In this document: positions 35,716-43,749 of the stretch, piece after piece
Layout: every line of letters starts with the position of its first letter
How positions within the stretch are numbered: the first letter of the stretch is position 1
DNA from: an uncultured Clostridia bacterium
Lineage (GTDB): Bacteria; Bacillota; Clostridia; UBA1381
Assembly: GCA_947624165.1 (NCBI GenBank)
Contig: CANQJC010000003.1
Coordinates: 1 to 64,000 of the forward strand
Direction: 5' to 3'
Length of the DNA stretch: 64,000 bases
Program-made: the position numbers and the translations under genes
The notes under the pieces: model-generated
Databases searched by the model: none
The model's input: the letters and a program-made list of their open reading frames with translations, nothing else
Told to the model about the DNA's origin: nothing

Positions 35716-37254
35716 TCAACCTCTCTTTCTTATAATGCTCTTGATATCCTCCTGACCCGTAATAACGAGTGCGATAAGATAAACGGCAAGTCCGCACGCG
35801 CCGCAAATGGCGCACACTATGAAATTTCCGATCCAGCCGGAAAATCTGTTTACGATAAACGAGTATACAACCGCCATTACCACGCCCATAATTACTGCCG
35901 AAAAAAGCGTCTTCAGCATATTTATTATATCGCTTCGGCATATCAGTCCTTTATGTGCGCGCGTAATACAGTACCAATTGAGTGCCGCGTTTATAATCGA
36001 GCCGAACGCGGCGGCGAGCGCAAGTCCGTTTGTAGACATCAGCCGGTACAGCAGATACGCAAGCGCGATATTTATTACCATGCTGACGACAGAGTTACGC
36101 ATAGGCGTTTTACTGTCGTTCATTGAGAAAAACGCCTTGGAGAGTATTTCATTGAGACCCAATCCGAGCATACCGACAGAGTAAAATTTAAGCAGCCCGC
36201 CGATCGCGTTTATGCTTGCGTCGTCCATTCTCCCGAATCCGAAAATAAGTCTCGATATATTGTTATGCAGAACCATAAACACAGCCATAAGCGGCGCGAT
36301 CACAAGAACGATAGCTCTCATCGATGAAACGATAAGACCCTTTGCTTCTTGATCCTTTCCTTCCGAAACCGCTTTTGCAAGCTTCGGAAAAATCAAGTTC
36401 GTTACAACGAAACTAAACACGCCCACAACTATTATATACAGTCTGTTTGACTGCTGGATATATGTGACCGCCGACTCAATATTGGACGCAAACCTCTGAT
36501 TTACTACCGTATAAAGCGGTTGTACCCACGTCGATATCAGCATCGGACCGGCAAGGAGCAACGCCTGCTTAATGTACGGGTCCTTAAAACGGAAATCGGG
36601 TCGGAAGCGTACTCCGAATTTGCGTATCCACGGTACAAGTATCAAAAATTGCAGGCTCCAGGCGATAACCATAGTCACCGACAAGCCGTATACGCCGAAT
36701 CGATTTGCGAAAAGCGGATAATACAATATGATGACCGCGTTCGATACAAGGCTGATAACGGCGGGTATCCTGTATTCGCCGAACGATTGCAAAAGTCCGA
36801 CAAACGAAAAAGCCAAGCCCGTGAATATTATCATCGGGAACATTATCGCCGTCAGCCGCGCCGTCAGTTCCGCTTTTTCACCCGTATAATTTGTTTGGAG
36901 CGACACAAGCGCGCCGCGGAACACAATGCCGGCAAAGACAATGATCAGCGTTACGGACACGATCATTGTTACAAATTTATTGACGAATTTCATGGCTTCG
37001 TCCTTACCGTGCTTCGACATCACGTCATTGAAGACAGGAATGAACGTAGCGGATATCACTCCGCCGATAATCACGTCAAAAAACGTCGTCGGTATGGTGG
37101 AAGCCGTAAGAAATGCATCGGATATCACGCCGGAACCGAAGTACGCCGTAAGGATCGAATCGCGCGCCTGTCCGAGTATTTTTGACAAAAGCGTTGCCGC
37201 AGCCATGAATCCTGCGGTCAGGAGCATCGTTTGACCTGCCTTTTTCTTGCTCAA
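35716..37254 (-). CDS. murJ: Lipid II flippase MurJ-type (MviN family)
   Basis: 512 residues, about 14 membrane helices. Starts MSKKKAGQTMLLTAGFMAAATLLSKILGQARD; GSGVISDAFLTASTIPTTFFDVIIGGVISATFIPVF and the TARLTAIMFPMIIFTGLAFSFVGLLQS region are characteristic. Flips lipid-linked precursors outward. Because it lies inside a polysaccharide operon between csaB and an O-antigen-ligase gene, it may serve the secondary polymer rather than, or besides, peptidoglycan. The ATG overlaps the csaB stop by four bases. Confidence 0.94.
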   Translation of the reverse strand: MSKKKAGQTMLLTAGFMAAATLLSKILGQARDSILTAYFGSGVISDAFLTASTIPTTFFDVIIGGVISATFIPVFNDVMSKHGKDEAMKFVNKFVTMIVSVTLIIVFAGIVFRGALVSLQTNYTGEKAELTARLTAIMFPMIIFTGLAFSFVGLLQSFGEYRIPAVISLVSNAVIILYYPLFANRFGVYGLSVTMVIAWSLQFLILVPWIRKFGVRFRPDFRFKDPYIKQALLLAGPMLISTWVQPLYTVVNQRFASNIESAVTYIQQSNRLYIIVVGVFSFVVTNLIFPKLAKAVSEGKDQEAKGLIVSSMRAIVLVIAPLMAVFMVLHNNISRLIFGFGRMDDASINAIGGLLKFYSVGMLGLGLNEILSKAFFSMNDSKTPMRNSVVSMVINIALAYLLYRLMSTNGLALAAAFGSIINAALNWYCITRAHKGLICRSDIINMLKTLFSAVIMGVVMAVVYSFIVNRFSGWIGNFIVCAICGACGLAVYLIALVITGQEDIKSIIRKRG

Positions 37255-39485
37255 GCGTCAACACTCCCCTTTTCGTAAAGCTCGATTGCGTATTTTCCGT
37301 TAAGACGCGCCTGATCTCTGAGCGCGATATAATTTTCCTTAAGGTCGTCCTTTATTTCATCATAGCTTGCTTCGCACTCGTCAAGGAGCGTCTTGAGACG
37401 CTCAAATGTAACGTTGGCAACGTCGATATAATGCGTCTGGTGAGTATATTCCATAAAACTGCTTATTTTGGGGTCGTAAGCTATACCGATAAGCGGTACG
37501 GAATTGATAACCGCGTATATGAGCGTATGCAGGCGCATACCGATGCACAGTCCGAAGCATTTTGTCAGCGACATTACGTCCTCCACGCTGTAACGCTTGG
37601 AAATTATAGACGAATCATATTTCATTTTTTTTCGTATGCTTTGCATGATAGCTGTGTCGCGGCTCGACTGCATCGGAGTAAATACCGCATAATATCCGTA
37701 TTTTTCATATGCGTAATCGCACGCGCGCGCCACCGATTCCTCAAATTCCGTTCCGAGCGACTGCCATCGTCTTATCGACACACCGAGAAGCTTTTCTCCC
37801 GTGTTTACTCCTTCGGCTTCAAGGATCTCTCTTCCCCTGTTTTCGTCGGCAACGTCAAGCTCAAGCGCGGGATCAGCCGTAATTATAACATTCTCGTTAT
37901 CCACTCCGATTTCCTTCAGCGTATTGTACGAGCGTTCGTCGCGCAGCGTTATTAAATCTACTTTGTCAAGTATTTTTTTTGTCTTTAATATATTTTTTTT
38001 CTTCTCCAGCGGTCCAATACCGTTCGAATACAGCATAACGCGCATATTCAAACGAAGCGCGAGCGAGATTATTGTGAGGTAATACCACAGCGACTTTGTG
38101 CTTGTCCTGTCCTGAATAAGCGTACCGCCGCCGGAAATGAGAAGCTCCGCTTTTCCCATATGCTTCATTATTTTAAATATATTGAGCCTGTTTACGGATC
38201 TGACTTTGTAGCAGCTCATCGTTTCCTTCGGGTTCGCGCTGAGAACAACAATATTCGGGCTTTCCTTGTATGTCTTTAAATCTTGTATTATAGCCTTCAG
38301 CAGAGCGTCGTCTCCGCTGTTTTTAAAACCGTAATACCCCGAAATCAATATTTCACTGTTCTTTCCCAACGCCCAGTCGTACACCTTTATGCTGTCGTCA
38401 GCCATACGGCTTACGGAGTATTCTCGTTTTACAAGATCTCTGCCGTATTCTCCGAGCTTTCTTTTTTCATCCTCGCCGAGCGAAAAGAATTTAAGAATAT
38501 CTCTTTTTAACAGCTCGCCGGACGAGGGTTCGCAGCCACGGCAGCAAAAATTCGTATCAATACCGATTTGAAGCTTGTTTTCATCAAAAAGACCGATATA
38601 TCCTTCGTTACCGGCTATAACAGTACTTTTTCCCGCCGCCATCGCTTCAAGTGCGGCTCGGCTTACGCCGACAAACAGCTTGCATGGCGCAATAAGCTTG
38701 TTAATGTCGGTACGCGCGCCGGTAAGTATGATAGCGTCGCGGTTCAGCAGCGCATTTACCCTTTCCGCGGCTGCCTTTACGTTTGAATAGTCGTCACCCG
38801 ATCCTACCAGAATGATTTTTAGATTATCTATTTGTTTGCATAGCTCGGGGACGACCTCGATAAGCTGCTTCGCGACGAGACTGCGAGACTCGTCGAGTCG
38901 GCTTACGTAGGTAATGACCGTGTCCGTTTCATCGATGCCGAATTCGGACATGATATCCGAGCAATCCGTTTCTGAGGAGAATTTATCCGTATCTATTCCG
39001 TTGATCGTGACGTTTATATCCCCTTCGGGAACATGATAATTATCCATGAGATATTGCTTTATATCCTCGGAAACCGCGACGGTCTTTTCGCCCCAATCGG
39101 TTATATATTTAAGTCCGTAGCCGGTATTAAATACCCAATGAGCCGTTGTAACGAACGGAAATTTCATACGTTTTTGAAGCTTGCCGAGTATAAACGAGGG
39201 GATCCTCGCGTGAGAATGTACTATGTCTATATTCTCGTCCTTTATGATTTTTTTCAAAAGACAAGCCGCTTTAAACATATTAAACGGATTTTTGTTTTGG
39301 AGCGGAACGCGGTAATGCTTTATGCCGTATTCCTCCAGTTCCTTTACGTAAATACCCCCGTTTGACGTCACAACAACATTAAAACCTCTGCGTTTTAATT
39401 CCTTCGCAAGTTCCACGACATGTGTTTCCGCACCGCCTATATTAAGCTGCATAAGCGACAAAAGAATATTTGCCCCTTTTTTCAA
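37251..39485 (-). CDS. csaB: Glycosyltransferase GT4 fused to CsaB-type polysaccharide pyruvyl transferase
   Basis: 744 residues from a TTG at 39485, preceded by AGGTG; the track ATG at 39506 is only about seven bases past the predicted start point, so the TTG is preferred, not certain. The N-terminal half (about 1-370) is a GT4 enzyme (LMQLNIGGAETHVVELAKEL, HSHARIPSFILG, TYVSRLDESRSLVAKQLIEV, SRAALEAMAAGKSTV). The C-terminal half (about 378-744) is a pyruvyl transferase (ISGYYGFKNSGDDALLKAI, LISGGGTLIQDRTSTKSLWYY, GMRLHTLIYAV). CsaB adds ketal pyruvate to the secondary cell-wall polymer that SLH proteins bind. Heads the operon. Confidence 0.92.
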   Translation of the reverse strand: MKKGANILLSLMQLNIGGAETHVVELAKELKRRGFNVVVTSNGGIYVKELEEYGIKHYRVPLQNKNPFNMFKAACLLKKIIKDENIDIVHSHARIPSFILGKLQKRMKFPFVTTAHWVFNTGYGLKYITDWGEKTVAVSEDIKQYLMDNYHVPEGDINVTINGIDTDKFSSETDCSDIMSEFGIDETDTVITYVSRLDESRSLVAKQLIEVVPELCKQIDNLKIILVGSGDDYSNVKAAAERVNALLNRDAIILTGARTDINKLIAPCKLFVGVSRAALEAMAAGKSTVIAGNEGYIGLFDENKLQIGIDTNFCCRGCEPSSGELLKRDILKFFSLGEDEKRKLGEYGRDLVKREYSVSRMADDSIKVYDWALGKNSEILISGYYGFKNSGDDALLKAIIQDLKTYKESPNIVVLSANPKETMSCYKVRSVNRLNIFKIMKHMGKAELLISGGGTLIQDRTSTKSLWYYLTIISLALRLNMRVMLYSNGIGPLEKKKNILKTKKILDKVDLITLRDERSYNTLKEIGVDNENVIITADPALELDVADENRGREILEAEGVNTGEKLLGVSIRRWQSLGTEFEESVARACDYAYEKYGYYAVFTPMQSSRDTAIMQSIRKKMKYDSSIISKRYSVEDVMSLTKCFGLCIGMRLHTLIYAVINSVPLIGIAYDPKISSFMEYTHQTHYIDVANVTFERLKTLLDECEASYDEIKDDLKENYIALRDQARLNGKYAIELYEKGSVDA

Positions 39486-39519
39486 GCATATCACCTGCTC
39501 TTTCATACATACTTATATT

Positions 39520-39548
39520 ATTTTATCACAAAATCCGATAAATGTAAA
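39520..39548 (-). promoter_or_regulatory. Sigma-A promoter of the wall-polysaccharide operon
   Basis: TTTACA (39543-39548), 17-base spacer, TAAAAT (39520-39525) on the reverse strand. Confidence 0.75.
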
Positions 39549-39576
39549 CAAAATAAGAAAATAATTGAATAAAAGA

Positions 39577-39610
39577 AAACGGCAGTCCGCTTAAACGGCG
39601 GGCTGCCGCA
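39577..39610 (-). terminator. Terminator of the YARHG gene
   Basis: Reverse strand: CGGCAGCCCGCC-GTTTAA-GCGGACTGCCG followed by TTTTCTTTTATT, right after the stop codon. Confidence 0.88.
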
Positions 39611-39616
39611 ACACGT

Positions 39617-40903
39617 TTATTTTCTTTCCGCATCAAGAATAAACTGTACGTTCTTATTTTCCGTATCGTTCAAATTGCTGTTATCGTCGCTGTAATTGTA
39701 ATTCGGATTTATTTTATACCATGACTTTCCGCTGAAATACGCGTTATACTCCGGCGTCTGGAATTTACGTCCGTGACGGGCGTATATTTCGTTACGCGCA
39801 AGAGCGAGATCGTATTTGGACAAGCCGCTGATATCGCTGCTCGTCAGAAGCTTTGTACCCGAATTGGCGAGGATGTAGTCGCCCTCATAATTCGTGAGGT
39901 TTGTTATCTCATATATCGTATTTCCGTCATACACGTCCGACGTCGGAACAGCGGTAACGGTATAGGGTTTACCCTTTATTTGTTCCGTTGTGCTTCCCTC
40001 GGATACATTCGCATAATATTTCTTATCTCCGACAATAAAAGTCATAAGATGCTTTCCGTTCGCGGCGTTTAAAATAACTTCACCGCCGGTAGCAAGCTGA
40101 GATGTGACCTTTGCCGATGAAATGCCTGTATTCGAAACGGACGATGAACCGCCCGAGGATGAATTTGACGACGATGAAGCGGCCGATGAATTTCCGCTTG
40201 ATGAAGACGAGCCGCCCGATGAAGAAGATGACCTGCTTGAAGACGAATTTCCACTCGACGAGGAAGACGACGAAGAAGATGAAGTTCTTCCCGACGATGA
40301 CGAGGAACCGCCCGACGACGTTTCACTTCCTGTCGCGGTCCACGACTGTGAATCGGAACCTGAAGATGAAGAAGCGTTATTGGGCGCGGGTGATGTAAAT
40401 ATTCCCGGCGTCGGCGAAATCGCGGGCGTGGGAGACGGCAAAGCTGTCGGGGCAGGTGCAGCCGTCGCAAAAGAAGTGGGTGCGGGCGATTCGTCGACGA
40501 CCGCCTTGTCCCCAACATTCTGAGCGATATGATACGCTCCAATTCCCGCCGCACCGACCGCAAGCGCGCAAACGGCACCCACCAACATGATACGATTGCG
40601 TCTTTGCTTAAGCTTTTTCTCGTTTCGTCTGCGCTCTATTTCGGAAAGCTGCTGCTTTTTGTCCTCCATCATTTTTTTCATCTGTGCGTTTCGTCTTTTT
40701 TCGTTGTCGTCAAAAATAGCGTCGTTGCTTTCTTCGGAATTGTTTTTTGCCGAGCTGTTAAAGTCATCATTTTTTGTGTTTTCGTTTGTGTTATTATTTT
40801 CCAAAGCGTCGGTTTCTACCGACCCTTCCGATGTTTTCGCGCCGCAAAAGCTACACGCCGAAGCGTCGTCGGGGATCTGCGCGCCGCATACTTTACATAT
40901 CAT
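39617..40903 (-). CDS. Zinc-ribbon, serine-rich, YARHG-domain membrane protein
   Basis: 428 residues. A zinc ribbon at 1-25 (CKVCGAQIPDDASACSFCG), an acidic asparagine-rich stretch and a charged coiled coil (about 70-105, KKMMEDKKQQLSEIERRRNEKK), then one membrane segment (about 106-127, MLVGAVCALAVGAAGIGAYHI). Outside it are a proline/threonine linker and an extreme serine/glycine run (about 180-260). The C-terminus has a YARHG domain (DLALARNEIYARHGRKFQTPEY...YFSGKSWYKINPNYNYSD). The zinc-ribbon/TM/linker/YARHG plan is common in Clostridial surface proteins; function is unknown. The serine run is encoded by TCN and AGY mixtures and may vary in length between strains. Confidence 0.88.
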   Translation of the reverse strand: MICKVCGAQIPDDASACSFCGAKTSEGSVETDALENNNTNENTKNDDFNSSAKNNSEESNDAIFDDNEKRRNAQMKKMMEDKKQQLSEIERRRNEKKLKQRRNRIMLVGAVCALAVGAAGIGAYHIAQNVGDKAVVDESPAPTSFATAAPAPTALPSPTPAISPTPGIFTSPAPNNASSSSGSDSQSWTATGSETSSGGSSSSSGRTSSSSSSSSSSGNSSSSRSSSSSGGSSSSSGNSSAASSSSNSSSGGSSSVSNTGISSAKVTSQLATGGEVILNAANGKHLMTFIVGDKKYYANVSEGSTTEQIKGKPYTVTAVPTSDVYDGNTIYEITNLTNYEGDYILANSGTKLLTSSDISGLSKYDLALARNEIYARHGRKFQTPEYNAYFSGKSWYKINPNYNYSDDNSNLNDTENKNVQFILDAERK

Positions 40904-41085
40904 TTATTCTGCCCTCCGATTTATTATTTCTTTCCTATACACCTATAATTATATATTGTTCTGCATTTCAAATCAATATCATCATGATTATATATCTGTT
41001 ACAATAAAAAGACAATTCATGTACGTATTTTATATTTTACCCGTTTTCACGTTTCGATATAACAAAATAAGGACGCTCGGTCATG

Positions 41086-41114
41086 CAAATTGACGCTATG
41101 GAGCGGCATAATAT
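41086..41114 (+). promoter_or_regulatory. Candidate sigma-E-type promoter of sigK
   Basis: GCAAATT (about 41085-41091) is one mismatch from the KMATATT -35 pattern of sigma-E, and CATAATAT (41107-41114) gives the CATA -10 after about 15 bases. It ends about 18 bases before the sigK ATG. In Bacillus sigK is sigma-E-dependent; here that is inference. Confidence 0.45.
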
Positions 41115-41132
41115 TTATAGGGAGGTTTTATT

Positions 41133-41816
41133 ATGTTCTCATTTTTGTTTGAATGGATACAAACCGTATTGATCCTTGCGGGTTATGTAAGCGGAAGCGC
41201 GGCGTTCCCGAAGCCGCTTACGCCGGAGGAAGAACAAAAATATATTGAGGAATACGCTGCCGGAAGCGAGGAAGCGAAAAACATTCTCATCGAACGCAAT
41301 CTCCGTCTTGTGGCGCACATTGCAAAAAAATACGCGGACGAAAAAAATCTCGAGGACTTAATATCGATAGGCACAATAGGACTAATCAAAGGAATAAATA
41401 CCTTTAATCCGAAAAAGAACAACAAGCTGTCCACCTACATATCGCGCTGCATAGAAAACGAAGTGCTTATGTTCATGAGAAGCTCTCGCAAGCTCCAGAA
41501 CGAGGTCTCGATAGACGAAAGCATAGGAACCGACCGAGAGGGAAACAATATGACGTTTTCGGACGTTCTTACCGCCGACAGCGTCGATATCTCCGACATT
41601 ATATCCGGCAAGCTGGAAGCGCAGAAGCTTTATAAAACAATGAAAAACGTCCTCTCTCCAAGCGAAATAAATATCATATGCTGGCGGTACGGTCTCGCGA
41701 ATCAGAAAAAGAAAACGCAGAAAGAGATCGCCGAAATACTGGGTATCAGCCGCAGCTATGTCAGCCGAATAGAAAAAAAGTGCCTTGAACGGCTTGCGAA
41801 GGAGCTTAAAGAATAA
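41133..41816 (+). CDS. sigK: RNA polymerase sporulation sigma factor SigK
   Basis: Late mother-cell sigma factor. 227 residues. The hydrophobic N-terminal pro-sequence (about 1-20, MFSFLFEWIQTVLILAGYVS) is what SpoIVFB removes in Bacillus. FPKPLTPEEEQKYI follows, region 2 NLRLVAHIAKKYADEKNLEDLISIGTIGLIKGI, then CIENEVLMFMRS, and region 4 with ISRSYVSRIEKKCLERL. The gene is uninterrupted: no skin-type element. Start has GGGAGG nine bases upstream. Single-gene unit convergent with trmD. Confidence 0.96.
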   Translation: MFSFLFEWIQTVLILAGYVSGSAAFPKPLTPEEEQKYIEEYAAGSEEAKNILIERNLRLVAHIAKKYADEKNLEDLISIGTIGLIKGINTFNPKKNNKLSTYISRCIENEVLMFMRSSRKLQNEVSIDESIGTDREGNNMTFSDVLTADSVDISDIISGKLEAQKLYKTMKNVLSPSEINIICWRYGLANQKKKTQKEIAEILGISRSYVSRIEKKCLERLAKELKE

Positions 41817-41817
41817 A

Positions 41818-41850
41818 TCCCCGCTCTATAAAAGCAGGGATTTATTTGTT
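41818..41850. terminator. Terminator between sigK and trmD
   Basis: AAATCCCCGCT-CTATAAA-AGCAGGGATTT followed by ATTTGTTTTTA; also an A-rich flank for the opposite strand. Confidence 0.8.
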
Positions 41851-42576
41851 TTTATACTCATCAATGAATTTTTTATCCTCGTCCGACAATTCCGCTTTTT
41901 TCAGCATATCGGGACGTCTGTCCGCAGTCGCGGCAAGCGACTGCTCCCTCTTCCATTTTTCAACGTTGGCATGGTGTCCCGATATAAGCACCTCCGGCAC
42001 CGACATTCCGTGCCATACGGCGGGACGCGTATACTGAGGATATTCAAGTAAGCCCGAATAATGCGATTCGTTTTCATACGACGATTCCGATGCGAGCACG
42101 CCCGGAATAAGTCTTGAAACAGCGTCTATAACAGCCATGGCGGGGATTTCCCCGCCGGTAAGAACGTAATCGCCGACAGACAATTCCATATCCGCGATCT
42201 CGTCTATAACGCGCTGATCTACGCCCTCGTAGTGACCGCACAAAAGGACAATGTGATCGATTTCGGACAGTCTGACCGCTTCCGACTGGTCGAATATCTT
42301 TCCCTTCGGGGACATATAAATTGTAAACGGTTTATAGTCGAGACCTTCCGCAATCGACATATACGCGTCGTATATCGGCTGCGGCGTCATAAGCATACCG
42401 CCGCCGCCGCTGTACGGATAATCGTCCGTTTTTCTGTGCTTGTCCGATGAAAAGTCGCGTATATCTATAAAGTTCATTTCAATAAGCCCCGCGCGGTATG
42501 CGCGTCCAATTATGCTGTCGCCCAAAACCGCTTCGAACATTTTCGGGAAAAGCGTAAGTACGTCAAATCTCATCAC
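41842..42576 (-). CDS. trmD: tRNA (guanine-N1)-methyltransferase
   Basis: Methylates G37 of tRNAs to prevent frameshifting. 244 residues. SPOUT-knot motifs: YPYSGGGGMLMTPQPIYDA, LCGHYEGVDQRVIDEI, LSVGDYVLTGGEIPAMAVIDAVSRLIPGVL. Overlaps rimM by four bases. Last gene of the ylxM-ffh-rpsP-khpA-rimM-trmD block; rplS, the usual next gene in Firmicutes, is absent here. Confidence 0.98.
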   Translation of the reverse strand: MMRFDVLTLFPKMFEAVLGDSIIGRAYRAGLIEMNFIDIRDFSSDKHRKTDDYPYSGGGGMLMTPQPIYDAYMSIAEGLDYKPFTIYMSPKGKIFDQSEAVRLSEIDHIVLLCGHYEGVDQRVIDEIADMELSVGDYVLTGGEIPAMAVIDAVSRLIPGVLASESSYENESHYSGLLEYPQYTRPAVWHGMSVPEVLISGHHANVEKWKREQSLAATADRRPDMLKKAELSDEDKKFIDEYKNK

Positions 42577-43079
42577 AAATCCTCCAACCCGTCGATCATA
42601 CGCACGGTTACTTTCTTTTCGTCGAGATCGATTTTCAGCACAACATCGTCAATGACGGGCAGCAGCAGATTTTTCATTCCTTCACGCTTTACCTCGTATA
42701 TATCGCTGCTTCCGGCGTTAAACACATCGGAAATCACACCTATTTCACGTCCGTCATCCGTGACGACGTTTAAGCCGATCAAATCGGCTATATAATACGT
42801 TCCTTCGGGCAGTTCGCCGAGCATCTCGCGCTGTGCGCATATTATCTTGTTTTTATATTTCTGCGCCGCGTCTATATCGTTTATTTGAGCGAATTTCACG
42901 ATCAAATTATTTTTTTGATACTTTATCCCATTTATATCGAGACGCTCGCCGCTTTCGTTCCCGACGTACACGTACTCTATTTTTTCAAATATATCCGGGG
43001 AATCCGTCCACGGTACAATCTTCACTTCGCCGCGAAGTCCGTGTGTATTGACAATCTTACCCACTTCAAGTAAATCCAT
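42573..43079 (-). CDS. rimM: Ribosome maturation factor RimM
   Basis: Assists 30S head assembly around S19. 168 residues from the ATG at 43079 (MDLLEVGKIVNTHGLRGEVK), with AAAGGG in front; the track start at 43109 is out of the Shine-Dalgarno context. PRC-barrel half begins at GTYYIADLIGLNVVTDDGREIG; ends KVTVRMIDGLEDL. Sits between khpA and trmD as in many Firmicutes. Confidence 0.97.
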   Translation of the reverse strand: MDLLEVGKIVNTHGLRGEVKIVPWTDSPDIFEKIEYVYVGNESGERLDINGIKYQKNNLIVKFAQINDIDAAQKYKNKIICAQREMLGELPEGTYYIADLIGLNVVTDDGREIGVISDVFNAGSSDIYEVKREGMKNLLLPVIDDVVLKIDLDEKKVTVRMIDGLEDL

Positions 43080-43142
43080 ATTGTTCCCTTTCATAATATC
43101 CGTAAGCAAAAAGGGCTTACAAGCGCAAGCCCTCCTATCCTA

Positions 43143-43373
43143 TTATAAGATATCCACCGAAGCCTTCTTGTTATCGCGGCTTGCGGCTGCCTTGACAACG
43201 GTTCTTATTGCCTTTGCAATTCTTCCCTGCTTGCCGATCACCTTGCCCATATCGCTTTCGGCAACTCTTAATTCGAGGGTTACCGTTTGGTCATCGTTAA
43301 CAATTTCTTTAACGTCGACCTCGTCGGGATAGTCGACAAGCGATTTGGCGATTATTTCCAATACTTCTTTCAT
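43143..43373 (-). CDS. khpA: KH-domain RNA-binding protein KhpA
   Basis: 76 residues, a single KH domain with the GxxG motif in VIGKQGRIAKAIRTVVKAAA. KhpA with KhpB binds RNA and affects cell elongation and sporulation-related division in Firmicutes. Between rpsP and rimM, its standard place. Confidence 0.96.
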   Translation of the reverse strand: MKEVLEIIAKSLVDYPDEVDVKEIVNDDQTVTLELRVAESDMGKVIGKQGRIAKAIRTVVKAAASRDNKKASVDIL

Positions 43374-43389
43374 TATCCTATCCTCCCGA

Positions 43390-43632
43390 TTAGATAATAT
43401 TAGACTTCTTTAAAAGAGCCTTAACGGTATCCGTCGGCTGAGCACCGTTCGATATCCATTTCTTTACGGCCTCCGCGTCAATATTGACCGTTGCGGGGTC
43501 GGTAAGAGGATCGTATGTGCCGACTTCCTCAATAAATCTACCGTTTCTGGGGTATCTTGAATCAGCAACGACAACTCTGTAAAACGGAGTCTTTTTCGCG
43601 CCCATTCTTCTGAGCCTTATTTTTACAGCCAT
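43390..43632 (-). CDS. rpsP: 30S ribosomal protein S16
   Basis: 80 residues from the ATG at 43632 ([14 protein letters not shown]), with GGGAGGTG upstream; the track adds 34 untranslated codons. [25 protein letters not shown] is the family signature. The 117 bases between ffh and this start hold GC-rich imperfect dyads but no clear regulator. Confidence 0.98.
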   Translation of the reverse strand: MAVKIRLRRMGAKKTPFYRVVVADSRYPRNGRFIEEVGTYDPLTDPATVNIDAEAVKKWISNGAQPTDTVKALLKKSNII

Positions 43633-43749
43633 TATTTTCACCTCCCGTTTGTAATTATGGTTTATATCGCACAGCGCGGTGAGACCGTCTTGCGGCGCGT
43701 CATTACGCACTCGTCGGCTTGTCCGCACCACACCGCGTTTATAACAAAA

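Noticed and set aside
40104-40523. Acidic ORF of Asp/Glu/Pro runs
   Set aside because: Antisense reading of the serine-codon run in the YARHG protein; the acidic repeats come from complementing TCN/AGY codons.
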